Shown piece by piece: positions 7,362 to 15,538 of a stretch of DNA of 26,056 nucleotides. Positions within the stretch are counted from its first letter, which is position 1. Every line of letters begins with the position of its first letter. The notes under the pieces were generated by a model. That model saw only the letters and a program-made list of their open reading frames with translations. It ran no database searches and was not told where the DNA came from. The DNA is from Ruminococcaceae bacterium UBA1405. GTDB taxonomy: Bacteria > Bacillota > Clostridia > Oscillospirales > Ruminococcaceae. Position numbers and translations under genes: made by a program. The stretch lies in contig DBQB01000005.1 in assembly GCA_002305685.1 (NCBI GenBank), positions 1-26,056 on the forward strand. The letters run 5' to 3'.

Positions 7362-10268
7362 TTAAACTTTCAGAACAACAGGACCGACCATACCAGCCAT
7401 GGATTTTTGACGCTGCTTACCGCCAAAACGGTCGGCGCCAATCATGCCGTTGCGCAGGGTGGTGGTGACGGTCACGGTGACGGTGTTTTCTCCGGCATGG
7501 AGCAGAGAACTAACCTTCACCGCATAGGGCAAGGTCAGCAGGTCTGGCAGCTTCACACCGTTGACGGTGACAGCGGCGATGTCTCCCACCAGCCCCAAAT
7601 CCAGAATGGTTTCGGGATCGGGCGCGGTATCCAGACGGAAGTTCTTTGTATAGGTACCGGTTCCGGAGAAATGCATCAGCTGCGGGTCATCGGCCCAGTC
7701 GCCGGCGTCGATGGCTTTGGTGATGGTACGGCCGTTTTCCTGCTCGATGGCGCTGACAGCGCTGAGCTGCCAGTCACGGCTCAGATCCAGCACTGCCTTT
7801 CCGCAGATGGAACGTTCCATCGTGCGCAGCCACTCTCCGTTATCCGCCTTGGGCAGTACGGAAGGATCGCCGAAAGCGATGAGCTGAGAGCCATAGGAAA
7901 CAAAAGGAAGGGTGACGCTGGTCTTACCGTTTTCCACCTGTACCGGTGTGGTGGTTACGGTGCCGTCCCAGGCGTTGAGGATGCGGATGTTGGGATTTTC
8001 AAAGGGGAAGGTGAGGGTAACCATCCGTTTTTCCGGCAGACGGGAACGAACAAAATAGACCTCTGCGTTGGAGAAAGCGCGGTGAACCTGCTGCATACCA
8101 GCAGCGGCAGTGGAGTCGGAGGCGGTGAAGGTAATACCTCGGGCAATTCCTTTGGTTTCCAGCGTTTGTGCCAGCTGCTCCAGAGCGATGGGGGTGTTCG
8201 CCCCCAGCAGTGTTTGCAGCTGCTGGGTCAGCTGCTGATAATGGAGGAATCCAGGTACAGTCTGCGGCACCTGTTCCACAAAGATTACCGGGAACCCAGC
8301 TTTCTGAAGCTGTGCGATTTTTTGGGCAGCACCCAGCTCCATCCAGTTGCAGGCGGGAACCACCAGAGCACGGAAGTATCCACCGCCCAGATGCAGCACA
8401 CCGTTTTCCAGTACCGCTTTTTCCAGGCACTCCTCATTGATGTGGCAGTAGTCGTATCCCTGTTCCATCAGGGTATTGGCCACCTGCAGCATCTTGGCAC
8501 CCACTGCCATCCACTTGGTGGCGGCGCGTCTGGGCGGGCGAGGAGGCAGCTCGTCGGGACGGTCGATTCCTTCCAGCACACCGGCGGAAAGCTCTTCCAT
8601 AAAGTCGTCGTGGTGCCCGAAATCATAGTTAAAGTTCTGGAAATAGAGGGCGACATCCATCACCGGTGTGCCCTGCTGTACCATCAGCTGGTTGCGGGCG
8701 ATGGCGGTGTTGATCTGTTTCATCCAAGGCCAGATGGTATTGTTGCGGGAGACAAAGGTACCGTGGGCATTGTGCCAGGGGAAGAACCCGGGCCAAGGAT
8801 ACCGCTCATTGAGATAGGGCATTCCGTGATAGATCATCTGTCCGACGCCGGAGATGGTGAGACGGTCGCTGGCGGTTTTCATTTTCAGCGGCGTTTCCAT
8901 ATAATCCCGCTGCGGCCAAACCAGCGATTCACAGGTTACAAGGGGCTTTTCGTAGAGGATGGCGCTGGAGGAAGCCATCTTCATAAAATCGATGAGACCG
9001 TTGGAGGCCAGCTGTTCGGTTTCAGGAATGTCCGAGCGGCCGAACGCGCGCATATTGTCCATCACATGGCCATAGCACTGAACCCGGCTTTTCACGCCAT
9101 GTTTGTGGCCCCACTGCTCCATCTCCTCGATGAAATATTCGATGAAGATCTCTGCCAGGGTCTTCTCATAATCGTAGCGAATCCGCTCGCCCACTCCGTC
9201 GCCGAAGTCAAAGCAGACCAAACTGGCTCCGTCCATCTTTGCCATGGCGTTGCCGTTTTCACCGTGGCCATCGCTCTCGCAGGTCATCAGCAGCGGCAGG
9301 TAGGGGGATAGATCATATCCACGGCGGTGACGGAATTCTGCCAGGAAATTATCGGTCCAGAAATAGGGCCCTACCAGCTCAAAACTATCGGCGAAGAAGG
9401 CACGCATGGGATTTCCTTCGCCGATAAATGCATCCCAACCTTGCTGTAAACCCTGTCCAATATGGCGATCCAGATACTGTTCCACCAGCGCGTCGGCGAA
9501 ATGGTTGACCACATAGCTTTCCCGTCCCTGGAACTGTTTGGAGTCGCTCTTGACGTGCTGGTAACTGGGGGCGGTATAGGCGGCAAATACCTGCCAGGTA
9601 CCCTCCGGGAAGGTGTAACAAAGTTTGCCATCCGCAACATAACCGGTCACATCCTGAGCGGTATCGGGGTCCAGCAGGGTGGTGGTGATGTTGCGCCGGG
9701 CAAAATGTCCCGGTTCGCCAATGGGTTTGGCGATGGTGACCCGCATCAGCTTCATATTGCGTTTCATCCGGGGATAGTCCATCACCTGGATGATGACGCC
9801 GTTGATGTTGTGGAAGGAGGTACGGTCCACTCCCAACAGATCATCTACTGCCTTAGCAGGATCGGGCAGCGATACCTCCTGATATCCGCCGCCTTCTACC
9901 ACAGTGGAACCGACTATGAAAGTCTGCATACCGGTTTCAGGGGTAATGTTGGTGTCTCCCATGGGCCATCCGGAGCCAGCGGTAATATCCAGCAGCAGGC
10001 CACGTTTTTTGGCTTCTGCCATGAGATCACGGACAAGTTCAAAGTAACGGCGAGTGCCATAACCATGGACGCGGTTGGCTACCTGTTGATCATCCGGGTT
10101 AAACAGCATATCGTTTCTGGTAAAAGCCTGGATTTCGCCACCGGCAAAGCCCATCTCAGCCATATCATCCAGTTCCCGGCAAAGTTCTTCCTTGTTGACG
10201 TCCAAACCGGTCCACCACCAGCGAACCATGGGAAAGGTTTCTTGGGGGGCGTTTGAAAGGATTTCCAA
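7362..10268 (-). CDS. GH106-like glycoside hydrolase (alpha-L-rhamnosidase-type), start probably frameshifted
   Basis: This 968-residue protein begins with MVRWWWTGLDVNKEELCREL, followed by DMAEMGFAGGEIQAF, the hallmark N-terminus of the GH106/large glycosyl hydrolase family. A C-terminal galactose-binding-like domain (about 880-968, with LDLGLVGDIAAVTVNGVKL) follows. No signal peptide is seen, so it is probably cytoplasmic and acts on imported rhamnose-containing oligosaccharides; the substrate is inference. The open frame starts at a TTG with no ribosome site. A well-placed GGAGG (10290-10294) instead serves an ATG at 10282 in another frame, which reads MNKLDWKSFQTPP and then loses frame at a run of six C (10244-10249). 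One additional C would join the two into FQTPPQETFPMVRWWW, the FxxPPxE start typical of relatives. Assembly error, mutation or phase-variable tract are all possible. Confidence 0.82.
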   Translation of the reverse strand: MEILSNAPQETFPMVRWWWTGLDVNKEELCRELDDMAEMGFAGGEIQAFTRNDMLFNPDDQQVANRVHGYGTRRYFELVRDLMAEAKKRGLLLDITAGSGWPMGDTNITPETGMQTFIVGSTVVEGGGYQEVSLPDPAKAVDDLLGVDRTSFHNINGVIIQVMDYPRMKRNMKLMRVTIAKPIGEPGHFARRNITTTLLDPDTAQDVTGYVADGKLCYTFPEGTWQVFAAYTAPSYQHVKSDSKQFQGRESYVVNHFADALVEQYLDRHIGQGLQQGWDAFIGEGNPMRAFFADSFELVGPYFWTDNFLAEFRHRRGYDLSPYLPLLMTCESDGHGENGNAMAKMDGASLVCFDFGDGVGERIRYDYEKTLAEIFIEYFIEEMEQWGHKHGVKSRVQCYGHVMDNMRAFGRSDIPETEQLASNGLIDFMKMASSSAILYEKPLVTCESLVWPQRDYMETPLKMKTASDRLTISGVGQMIYHGMPYLNERYPWPGFFPWHNAHGTFVSRNNTIWPWMKQINTAIARNQLMVQQGTPVMDVALYFQNFNYDFGHHDDFMEELSAGVLEGIDRPDELPPRPPRRAATKWMAVGAKMLQVANTLMEQGYDYCHINEECLEKAVLENGVLHLGGGYFRALVVPACNWMELGAAQKIAQLQKAGFPVIFVEQVPQTVPGFLHYQQLTQQLQTLLGANTPIALEQLAQTLETKGIARGITFTASDSTAAAGMQQVHRAFSNAEVYFVRSRLPEKRMVTLTFPFENPNIRILNAWDGTVTTTPVQVENGKTSVTLPFVSYGSQLIAFGDPSVLPKADNGEWLRTMERSICGKAVLDLSRDWQLSAVSAIEQENGRTITKAIDAGDWADDPQLMHFSGTGTYTKNFRLDTAPDPETILDLGLVGDIAAVTVNGVKLPDLLTLPYAVKVSSLLHAGENTVTVTVTTTLRNGMIGADRFGGKQRQKSMAGMVGPVVLKV

Positions 10269-10330
10269 TCCAGTTTGTTCATGGTGTAACCTCCAATGTA
10301 TTGGTTATGACTGTTGGCAGATGCGGGGGC

Positions 10331-10363
10331 GTTTGCACTGCAAACAGTATTACATCAATTATA
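10331..10363 (-). promoter_or_regulatory. Palindromic operator and -10 region of the GH106-like gene
   Basis: GTTTGCACTGCAAAC (10331-10345) is a perfect 7-1-7 palindrome. On the minus strand a TATAAT lies at 10358-10363, so the palindrome would sit at or just past the transcription start, a classic repressor position. The arms resemble LacI-type half sites. No convincing -35 box was found and no regulator gene is adjacent. Confidence 0.5.
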
Positions 10364-10482
10364 CAGGATTCTGCTTTTGGATACGAGTGGTTTTCTTTGG
10401 GATTTTGTTTGGTTCTTTTGGATGTTTTGCGATACGGGTTTTCCGTACGCTGCCATTCTCCACAGTGATATTGGCGTCTATA

Positions 10483-10511
10483 TTGACCTACGGAGAAGGA
10501 TATGATATCGT
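10483..10511 (+). promoter_or_regulatory. Possible promoter of the GNAT gene
   Basis: TTGACC (10483-10488) and TATCGT (10506-10511) are separated by 17 bp, with TG upstream of the -10 box. The -10 match is weak. Apart from this and the divergent glycosidase control region, the gap of about 300 bases holds nothing I can identify. Confidence 0.45.
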
Positions 10512-10578
10512 TATCCCAACATCAAATGAATTGAAAGTTTTCCAACAGTGTGGGCAGGATGGTAAAAGGAGATTTTAC

Positions 10579-11253
10579 ATGACAAAATATTCAGAAAAAG
10601 AATTGCTGGAGATGCATCTGGATTGTCTTTTCACCTATGAAGGGGAGCGGATGGTAACGGTAAACGAACCATGGGGTTGTAGCGCGCCAGCCCCTCTTCT
10701 GATCACAGGTAGAACGGTGACGGGAGAAGTTTCGTATCGTTTTGGTCAGAGGGCAACGTCGGAATTTATCCGGGAAACGCAGCGGCTACTGGCTGGTGGG
10801 ATATGGGATTTTGCACAGTATCAAAAGCATTTGGGAATACAAATAGGTTCTCAAGAAATTTGCTTTGCTGCGTCTTCCTTATCACCGTTGGAGAAAAAGC
10901 ATCATTGCCGGATACTGACTGTCAAGGATGAATCCCTGTTACAGCAAAGTTTTAGAGAAGGGAAGGAGGAGATTGTCACCGCCCAGCCCTATGTTGGCTG
11001 TTTCTGTGATGGAAAGATCGTCGCAATTTGCCGCAGTGTGCGCAAAGGAAAAGCCCACGAAGCGGGTATAGAAACGATGAAAGATTATCAGCGTCGAGGT
11101 TTCGGTCTAGCAGCTTTAGATTGCTGGACCAGCGCTGTTATGCAGCAGGGGCATGTTGCGCTTTACAGTGCCGCACAGCAAAATGCGGCCTCTCAGGCAA
11201 TGGCACAAAAAGGCGGCTATGTGCCCTATGCGGAAGCTTTTTCCATCGGTTAA
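10579..11253 (+). CDS. GNAT-family N-acetyltransferase
   Basis: This is a 224-residue cytoplasmic protein. The C-terminal part (about 135-224) shows a GNAT core: a strand, GCFCDGKIVAICRSV, then the acetyl-CoA loop motif GIETMKDYQRRGFGLAAL (QRRGFG fits the Q/RxxGxG/A signature) and a final strand with AAQQNAASQAMAQKGGYV, as in the FR47-like subgroup. The N-terminal 130 residues are not recognised and may give substrate specificity. AAAGGAG precedes the ATG at 10579; the frame is open further upstream, but that part overlaps the divergent glycosidase and promoters. The acetyl acceptor cannot be predicted. Confidence 0.8.
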   Translation: MTKYSEKELLEMHLDCLFTYEGERMVTVNEPWGCSAPAPLLITGRTVTGEVSYRFGQRATSEFIRETQRLLAGGIWDFAQYQKHLGIQIGSQEICFAASSLSPLEKKHHCRILTVKDESLLQQSFREGKEEIVTAQPYVGCFCDGKIVAICRSVRKGKAHEAGIETMKDYQRRGFGLAALDCWTSAVMQQGHVALYSAAQQNAASQAMAQKGGYVPYAEAFSIG

Positions 11254-11270
11254 TCCAGTCTCAATAAATC

Positions 11271-11335
11271 AAAATCACCGTTCTATCTTCGGCGGAAAGG
11301 TCGATATGATAGGAAACGGTGATTTTTGTTTTTTA
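11271..11335 (+). terminator. Terminator between convergent GNAT and SdpI-like genes
   Basis: AAAATCACCGTT pairs with AACGGTGATTTT around a structured loop of about 30 nt, followed by TTTTTTAG. The A-rich start may also allow termination on the minus strand. Confidence 0.75.
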
Positions 11336-11344
11336 GAATTTAGC

Positions 11345-12424
11345 TCAATTTATGCGTTGCTGTAATTGTTCATAGATGGCATAGGTGCTCTCGGCATTTT
11401 GTCCGTTGAGCACAAGGGTTTTTCCATCCACCTCCAGCACCACCCCGGCGGAACAGCGATTGTAGCTGTACCGGGTATATCCGCCAAACGCTTCGTTTTC
11501 AAAAGCCCCCATGGATAGTTTCAGGGAACCAAACCCGTTGGTGCGGTATCCGGCTGGACAGTTTTCCTGATATTCCAAATGGTCGATGGCAGCATATTCC
11601 ACCGTCAGATCGCTCCAGTAGCTGGCATGCACCGAAAAACTGTTTTCCCCATACACAATCTGAATCTCCCCGGTAAAGAGCAGGACCGCGACGCCCAAAG
11701 TGATGACCACCGCAGCGGCCAGTGAAATCATAGAACCCTTATGCCATTTATGCTTTGCTTTTTGGGACGATATCCTACCGGTCTTTCGTTGCTGCCGGTA
11801 GAACCAATAGGAATATAGCATTGGCCCCAGGGCCAAAGCGGCCGGTACCACCGGCATGATAACAAAAGGCGCAGGCATTGGGAGAAAGATGGAGAAGAGC
11901 ATGACAAGCCCGCCGATCACCCAAATTTTTCCTGCCAACCGGTGGGTCCTGTTCCAGTTTTCCTCATCCTGCAGCGCCCAGCTCACCTTGATGCCAAAGG
12001 TGTTATTCTGGCGCAGCTTGGGAAGATAGTTGCCGATGCAGGCAAACAGCGCGCCCAGCAGCGCTGGAGTAATCATAGTGCTCTCGATCGCTCTGCCGAG
12101 GGCAGCACTCCAGGAGACGCCGCAGATCAGCAGCGAAATCACCGGCACCAGCCAAAAAATCATCCCCATCGCTTTGGGATTCTGTCCTTTGTTTTTGGGG
12201 TCGGCCAGGGTAAACGCCAGGCAGATCCAGTGCCCGATCAGAAGGATCACCGGCAGTACCGCCAGGCGCAGTGCTACCCCCCATATTTCTTGCTGACCGG
12301 AAGCGGCTCCCCAGTGATTGGAGAAAGCATCCGGGTAGCAGTGCCAGAGAAAAAGCCCCACCGGGATGGGCAGCAGGATTACCAGGGAAGAGAGCAGCAG
12401 TTTCCATCGATGTTGACCGATCAT
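11345..12424 (-). CDS. SdpI-family integral membrane protein with C-terminal PH-like domain
   Basis: This 359-residue protein has about seven hydrophobic helices (for example residues 9-28, 49-70, 85-106 and 115-134). It contains the SdpI signature NTFGIKVSWALQDEENWNRT (about 140-159), followed by further helices. The last 110 residues look like a soluble beta-rich PH-like domain with ITL-type membrane exit at about 230-250. In Bacillus subtilis SdpI gives immunity to the SDP toxin and senses it, titrating the repressor SdpR. Here the ATG overlaps the stop of an ArsR-type gene (ATGA overlap), reproducing the sdpRI arrangement. No toxin gene is near, so the role may be general envelope stress or immunity to others' peptides. 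Confidence 0.82.
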   Translation of the reverse strand: MIGQHRWKLLLSSLVILLPIPVGLFLWHCYPDAFSNHWGAASGQQEIWGVALRLAVLPVILLIGHWICLAFTLADPKNKGQNPKAMGMIFWLVPVISLLICGVSWSAALGRAIESTMITPALLGALFACIGNYLPKLRQNNTFGIKVSWALQDEENWNRTHRLAGKIWVIGGLVMLFSIFLPMPAPFVIMPVVPAALALGPMLYSYWFYRQQRKTGRISSQKAKHKWHKGSMISLAAAVVITLGVAVLLFTGEIQIVYGENSFSVHASYWSDLTVEYAAIDHLEYQENCPAGYRTNGFGSLKLSMGAFENEAFGGYTRYSYNRCSAGVVLEVDGKTLVLNGQNAESTYAIYEQLQQRIN

Positions 12425-12693
12425 GGTTGGTCGTCTCCTTTCAGGGCGGAAATCCAGCGAAGGACATCCTCCAATACCGAAGTGTTGAGGGTATAATAGA
12501 TAAACTTTCCTTGACGGCTGTCCCGTATCAGTCCAGCCTCCTTCAGCACCGAGAGATGCCGGGAGATGGAAGCAGCCGTTACCGGAAAGTGGGCGGTGAT
12601 TTCACCGGCGGACATACTGCCCTGTTGAAGCAGTTCCAAAATCTGCCGCCGGATAGGGTCTGAAAGTGCCCGCAGTGTCTGTTGCAGTGCCAC
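12421..12693 (-). CDS. ArsR-family autorepressor, SdpR-like
   Basis: This 90-residue winged-helix DNA-binding protein has the helix-turn-helix in SAGEITAHFPVTAASISRHL (about 28-47) and the wing at about 58-70. No metal-binding Cys cluster is present, which agrees with SdpR rather than metal sensors. It starts with GTG after GAGGTGAC, and its last codons overlap the SdpI-like gene. A perfect inverted repeat lies at the transcription start of this unit, which suggests the protein represses its own operon. Confidence 0.85.
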   Translation of the reverse strand: MALQQTLRALSDPIRRQILELLQQGSMSAGEITAHFPVTAASISRHLSVLKEAGLIRDSRQGKFIYYTLNTSVLEDVLRWISALKGDDQP

Positions 12694-12705
12694 ATCGTCA
12701 CCTCA

Positions 12706-12762
12706 TTTAACATTTAACCAAATTGTTAAATATATGATACCCCAAGGTTCAATCCCTGTCAA
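12706..12762 (-). promoter_or_regulatory. Promoter and operator of the sdpRI-like operon
   Basis: The minus strand reads consensus TTGACA (12757-12762), 17 bp, then TATCAT (12734-12739). Immediately downstream lies the dyad TTTAACA (12706-12712) ... TGTTAAA (12724-12730), an exact 7-11-7 repeat that covers the start site, as expected for ArsR-type repression. Confidence 0.8.
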
Positions 12763-12792
12763 GGGGAGGGCCCGACGCGTTGCCGGCTTTTG

Positions 12793-12821
12793 TTGCCTTT
12801 GGGTGGATGGGGTGGTATAAT
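12793..12821 (+). promoter_or_regulatory. Promoter of the S9 peptidase gene
   Basis: TTGCCT (12793-12798) and consensus TATAAT (12816-12821) are separated by 17 bp. Transcription would start near 12828, leaving a leader of about 100 nt. Confidence 0.7.
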
Positions 12822-12845
12822 GCTTTTGGCAATGCTTGAAAAAAG

Positions 12846-12910
12846 AAAGCCGGCATACCTTGATGGCGGTCATTTTTTGGTTGCCGTGGAAAAGAAGCGG
12901 CCGGCTTTTT
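12846..12910 (+). promoter_or_regulatory. Terminator-like hairpin in the peptidase leader (possible attenuator)
   Basis: AAAGCCGGC (12846-12854) can pair with GCCGGCTTT (12900-12908), which is followed by further T. The structure lies between the predicted transcription start and the ribosome site at about 12919. It could be a leader attenuator; the intervening 45 nt also contain smaller complementary segments. No known riboswitch class was recognised. Confidence 0.4.
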
Positions 12911-12930
12911 GCAGACAAAGGAGGATATCT

Positions 12931-14895
12931 ATGAAACCCATCACCGCTGAGACTTTGTATCAGTTTCGCAATGCCCACAGCTTCCTTTTTTCTCCCGACG
13001 GCTCATTGGGGGCTTTTGTGGTACAGCAAGCCAACGAGGAGAAAAACGGTTATGACAACGACTTGTACCTGTTGGAGGGGAAAAAGGTGCGGCAGATGAC
13101 CGCCAGCCATGATGTCTCCTCCTTTCTCTGGAGCGAAGAGGGGGATCTGCTCTTTGCCGCTGCCCGGTCTGGCAAAGAGCAGCGGATGCAGAAAGAGGGG
13201 ATACCTTTTACCGCCTTTTACCGGCTCAGTCCCCGCGGCGGGGAAGCGCGTTTTGCCTTCTCGGTTCCCCTCAAGGTAATTGGAATCCAGTCCCTTTCCC
13301 AGCGCCGGTATCTGTTGACCGCGGTGGTGAATAAGGAGGATCCGGACTGGACGATGCTGGAGGACAAGCAGCGTGAAGAGGTGATGGAGCAGCGAAAAAA
13401 GGTGGGGTACTATACCTTTGACGAGCTGCCTTTCTGGTCCCAGGGACGAGGCGTATGGAACGGCAACCGCAATGCTCTTTATCTGTATGATGAGAAGGTT
13501 GGCAGCTGCCACCGGATCACCGGCACCCATTTTGAAACCGTTTCTGCCAAGGTGTTTGGGGAGGAGATTTATTTTACCGGTTCCGATTTTACCGATATCA
13601 AGCCGTTTCGTGCCGGTGCGTTCTGTTATCATTTGAAGGACGGCACAACGACCACCCTCATTGCCCAGGATACGGCCAATGTCTCAGCGGTATATCCCTG
13701 GGGGGATCGGGTTCTGGTGGTAGCGGCCATCGGAGGAACCCTCAACGATACGCCGGATTTCTATACCGTGAAACGGGATGGCAGCGATTTGAGGTTATTG
13801 GCTGACTGGGATAGTTGTGTCGGTCACGGGGGATTGGTGTCGGATGCCAGAGGCGGCGGTGGACAGGGTGCCAAGCTGATGGGAGATCGGTTTTATTTCC
13901 TCTCAATTCTGAAAAATGACGCCTGCCTTTGCTGTTTGTATCCGGACGGCTCTATCAAAACCCACCTTACCCCCAAAGGTTCCGCCGACTTTTTTGATGT
14001 GACGAAAGAGCGGATGGTCTACGGCGGCTTTTTTGACGGTCGTCTCGTTGAGCTATATGAGGACGGTGTACTGCTGACCCATTTTAACGACCGGGTCAAG
14101 GAGGAATACTCCATATTGCCAGTGGAGCCCAACACCTTCACCGCCTCTGACGGATATACCATCCATGGATGGGCCATCAAACCCCGGGATTATCTCCCCG
14201 GCAAAAAATATCCGGCGATTCTCAACATCCATGGCGGTCCCCGGGGCACCTATGGAGATATCTTCTGCCATGAGATGCAGCAGTGGGCCAATGCCGGCTA
14301 TTTTGTGTTTTTCTGCAATCCCAGAGGGTCTGAAGGACGGGGAGACGCCTTTGCCGATGTGTACGGAAAATACGGTACCATCGACTATGACAATCTGATG
14401 GATTTTGCCGATGAGATGTTAAGACGGTATCCCGATGCCGATCCGGAACGTTTTGGGGTGACCGGGGGAAGTTATGGCGGTTATATGACCAACTGGATCA
14501 TCGGTCATACCCAGCGGTTCAAGGCGGCGGTGTCCCAGCGTTCCATCTCCAACTGGTTGCTGTATGAGTTTACCTCCGACATCGGGTATGGCTTTATGCC
14601 CCGGCATATTCAGCATACCGCTTTCTCAGATTATACCAAGACCTGGGAGCAATCTCCGCTAAAATATGCCCCCAACGCCAAAACACCCACCCTCTTTATC
14701 CATTCGGATCACGATTTCCGCTGCTGGATGGGTGAGGGGATCTCCATGTTTAACGCCCTGAAAACGTTGGGAGTGCCCTCCAAGTTGTGTCTGTTCCGGG
14801 GGGAGAGCCATGAACTTTCCCGCAGCGGCAAACCTTGGAACCGCATTGGCCGCCTCAATGAGATGTTGGGATGGTTTGACCGGTATCTGAAATAA
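12931..14895 (+). CDS. S9-family (prolyl oligopeptidase / acylaminoacyl-type) serine peptidase
   Basis: This 654-residue cytoplasmic enzyme has an N-terminal beta-propeller-like region (about 1-390) and a C-terminal alpha/beta hydrolase domain. The catalytic triad can be read as Ser514 in GGSYGG, Asp595 in HSDHDFRC and His627 in GESHE. The oxyanion region LNIHGGPRGTYG is also present. The layout matches bacterial S9C acylaminoacyl-peptidase and YuxL-like proteins, which cleave short peptides. AAAGGAGG precedes the ATG at 12931. A longer frame reaches to 12790 but overlaps the promoter and leader hairpin. It is followed by its own terminator, so it appears monocistronic. Confidence 0.92.
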   Translation: MKPITAETLYQFRNAHSFLFSPDGSLGAFVVQQANEEKNGYDNDLYLLEGKKVRQMTASHDVSSFLWSEEGDLLFAAARSGKEQRMQKEGIPFTAFYRLSPRGGEARFAFSVPLKVIGIQSLSQRRYLLTAVVNKEDPDWTMLEDKQREEVMEQRKKVGYYTFDELPFWSQGRGVWNGNRNALYLYDEKVGSCHRITGTHFETVSAKVFGEEIYFTGSDFTDIKPFRAGAFCYHLKDGTTTTLIAQDTANVSAVYPWGDRVLVVAAIGGTLNDTPDFYTVKRDGSDLRLLADWDSCVGHGGLVSDARGGGGQGAKLMGDRFYFLSILKNDACLCCLYPDGSIKTHLTPKGSADFFDVTKERMVYGGFFDGRLVELYEDGVLLTHFNDRVKEEYSILPVEPNTFTASDGYTIHGWAIKPRDYLPGKKYPAILNIHGGPRGTYGDIFCHEMQQWANAGYFVFFCNPRGSEGRGDAFADVYGKYGTIDYDNLMDFADEMLRRYPDADPERFGVTGGSYGGYMTNWIIGHTQRFKAAVSQRSISNWLLYEFTSDIGYGFMPRHIQHTAFSDYTKTWEQSPLKYAPNAKTPTLFIHSDHDFRCWMGEGISMFNALKTLGVPSKLCLFRGESHELSRSGKPWNRIGRLNEMLGWFDRYLK

Positions 14896-14957
14896 TCGGT
14901 TTGTCTGCCTTTGGGCGGCGTTTCCCGTAAGGGAGATGAGACCGAGAAAAACCCACG

Positions 14958-15000
14958 AAAAAACCCGAACCCTCGGACAATACGGAGAGTTCGGGTTTTT
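14958..15000 (+). terminator. Terminator of the S9 peptidase gene
   Basis: AAAACCCGAAC pairs with GTTCGGGTTTT (one shifted base in the stem) around a loop of about 18 nt, ending in five T. The 270-base gap to the next gene holds only this and the minus-strand terminator at 15107. Confidence 0.82.
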
Positions 15001-15106
15001 GTTGCCGCATATTTTTGAGATCGTGGGGAAAACTTTCTGTTTCCTGGGAGGATATGAGAGAAATATTTTATCGTTCGCTGTTTTCACAATTTTGCCGCAG
15101 CTTTAT

Positions 15107-15144
15107 AAAAGGCGTCTGCTCCATTTCTGGAACAGACGCCTTTT
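15107..15144 (-). terminator. Terminator of the glycerol-3-phosphate oxidation operon
   Basis: AAAAGGCGTCTG and CAGACGCCTTTT form a 12-bp perfect stem about 25 nt after the last gene of the operon. The hairpin would work on both strands. Confidence 0.8.
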
Positions 15145-15166
15145 GGCGGAAAAAAGGAAATCCCTT

Positions 15167-15523
15167 TTAGGTTTTATCCATCGTGCGGGAAGCGACAAAG
15201 TCGATACCGGTTCCCAGAATGTTAGGCAGAATCACATCGCCCACCTTCACCGGTGCTTCCACTGTCACCTCATCCAGCAGCTTCACCGCTTCTGCCATCA
15301 TCCCTTTGGGGATCTCTCCCCGGGTTTTGACCGGCAGACGGCGATGGGCCGCGCCGCTAATACGCACCGTGGAGGTGACCACCCGAGCGGGGGCTGTTAC
15401 CTCCTTCTTTCCATAGGCTGCGCCGCGGGGGCAAGCGTTTCCGGTAACGGTAATTTCCGGTGCTGTGTCGTCCACCGACAGATGACAGCCCCGGGGACAT
15501 ACAATACAGATCAGTTCTTTCAT
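15167..15523 (-). CDS. DUF1667 small Cys-rich protein of the glycerol-3-phosphate oxidation operon
   Basis: This 118-residue protein has the pattern CIVCPRGC (Cys6, Cys9, Cys13) and a fourth Cys at 31 in GNACPRG. The C-x2-C-x3-C ... CPxG spacing is reminiscent of the [4Fe-4S] site at the N-terminus of molybdopterin oxidoreductases, so iron-sulfur binding is plausible but unproven. AGGAGGTGAG precedes the ATG at 15523; a GTG nine bases upstream lies within that site. It follows the FAD oxidoreductase by 15 nt. The same trio (GlpA-like, FAD oxidoreductase, DUF1667) recurs in Firmicutes, where the small protein may replace GlpC as electron-transfer partner. Confidence 0.85.
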   Translation of the reverse strand: MKELICIVCPRGCHLSVDDTAPEITVTGNACPRGAAYGKKEVTAPARVVTSTVRISGAAHRRLPVKTRGEIPKGMMAEAVKLLDEVTVEAPVKVGDVILPNILGTGIDFVASRTMDKT

Positions 15524-15538
15524 CTGGCTCACCTCCTG

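Noticed and set aside
7350..9311. A 653-codon open frame on the plus strand opposite the GH106-like gene
   Set aside because: The product is His/Gly/Gln-rich with no recognisable domain, no ribosome site was seen, and the opposite strand encodes a clear glycosidase. It is a mirror frame.
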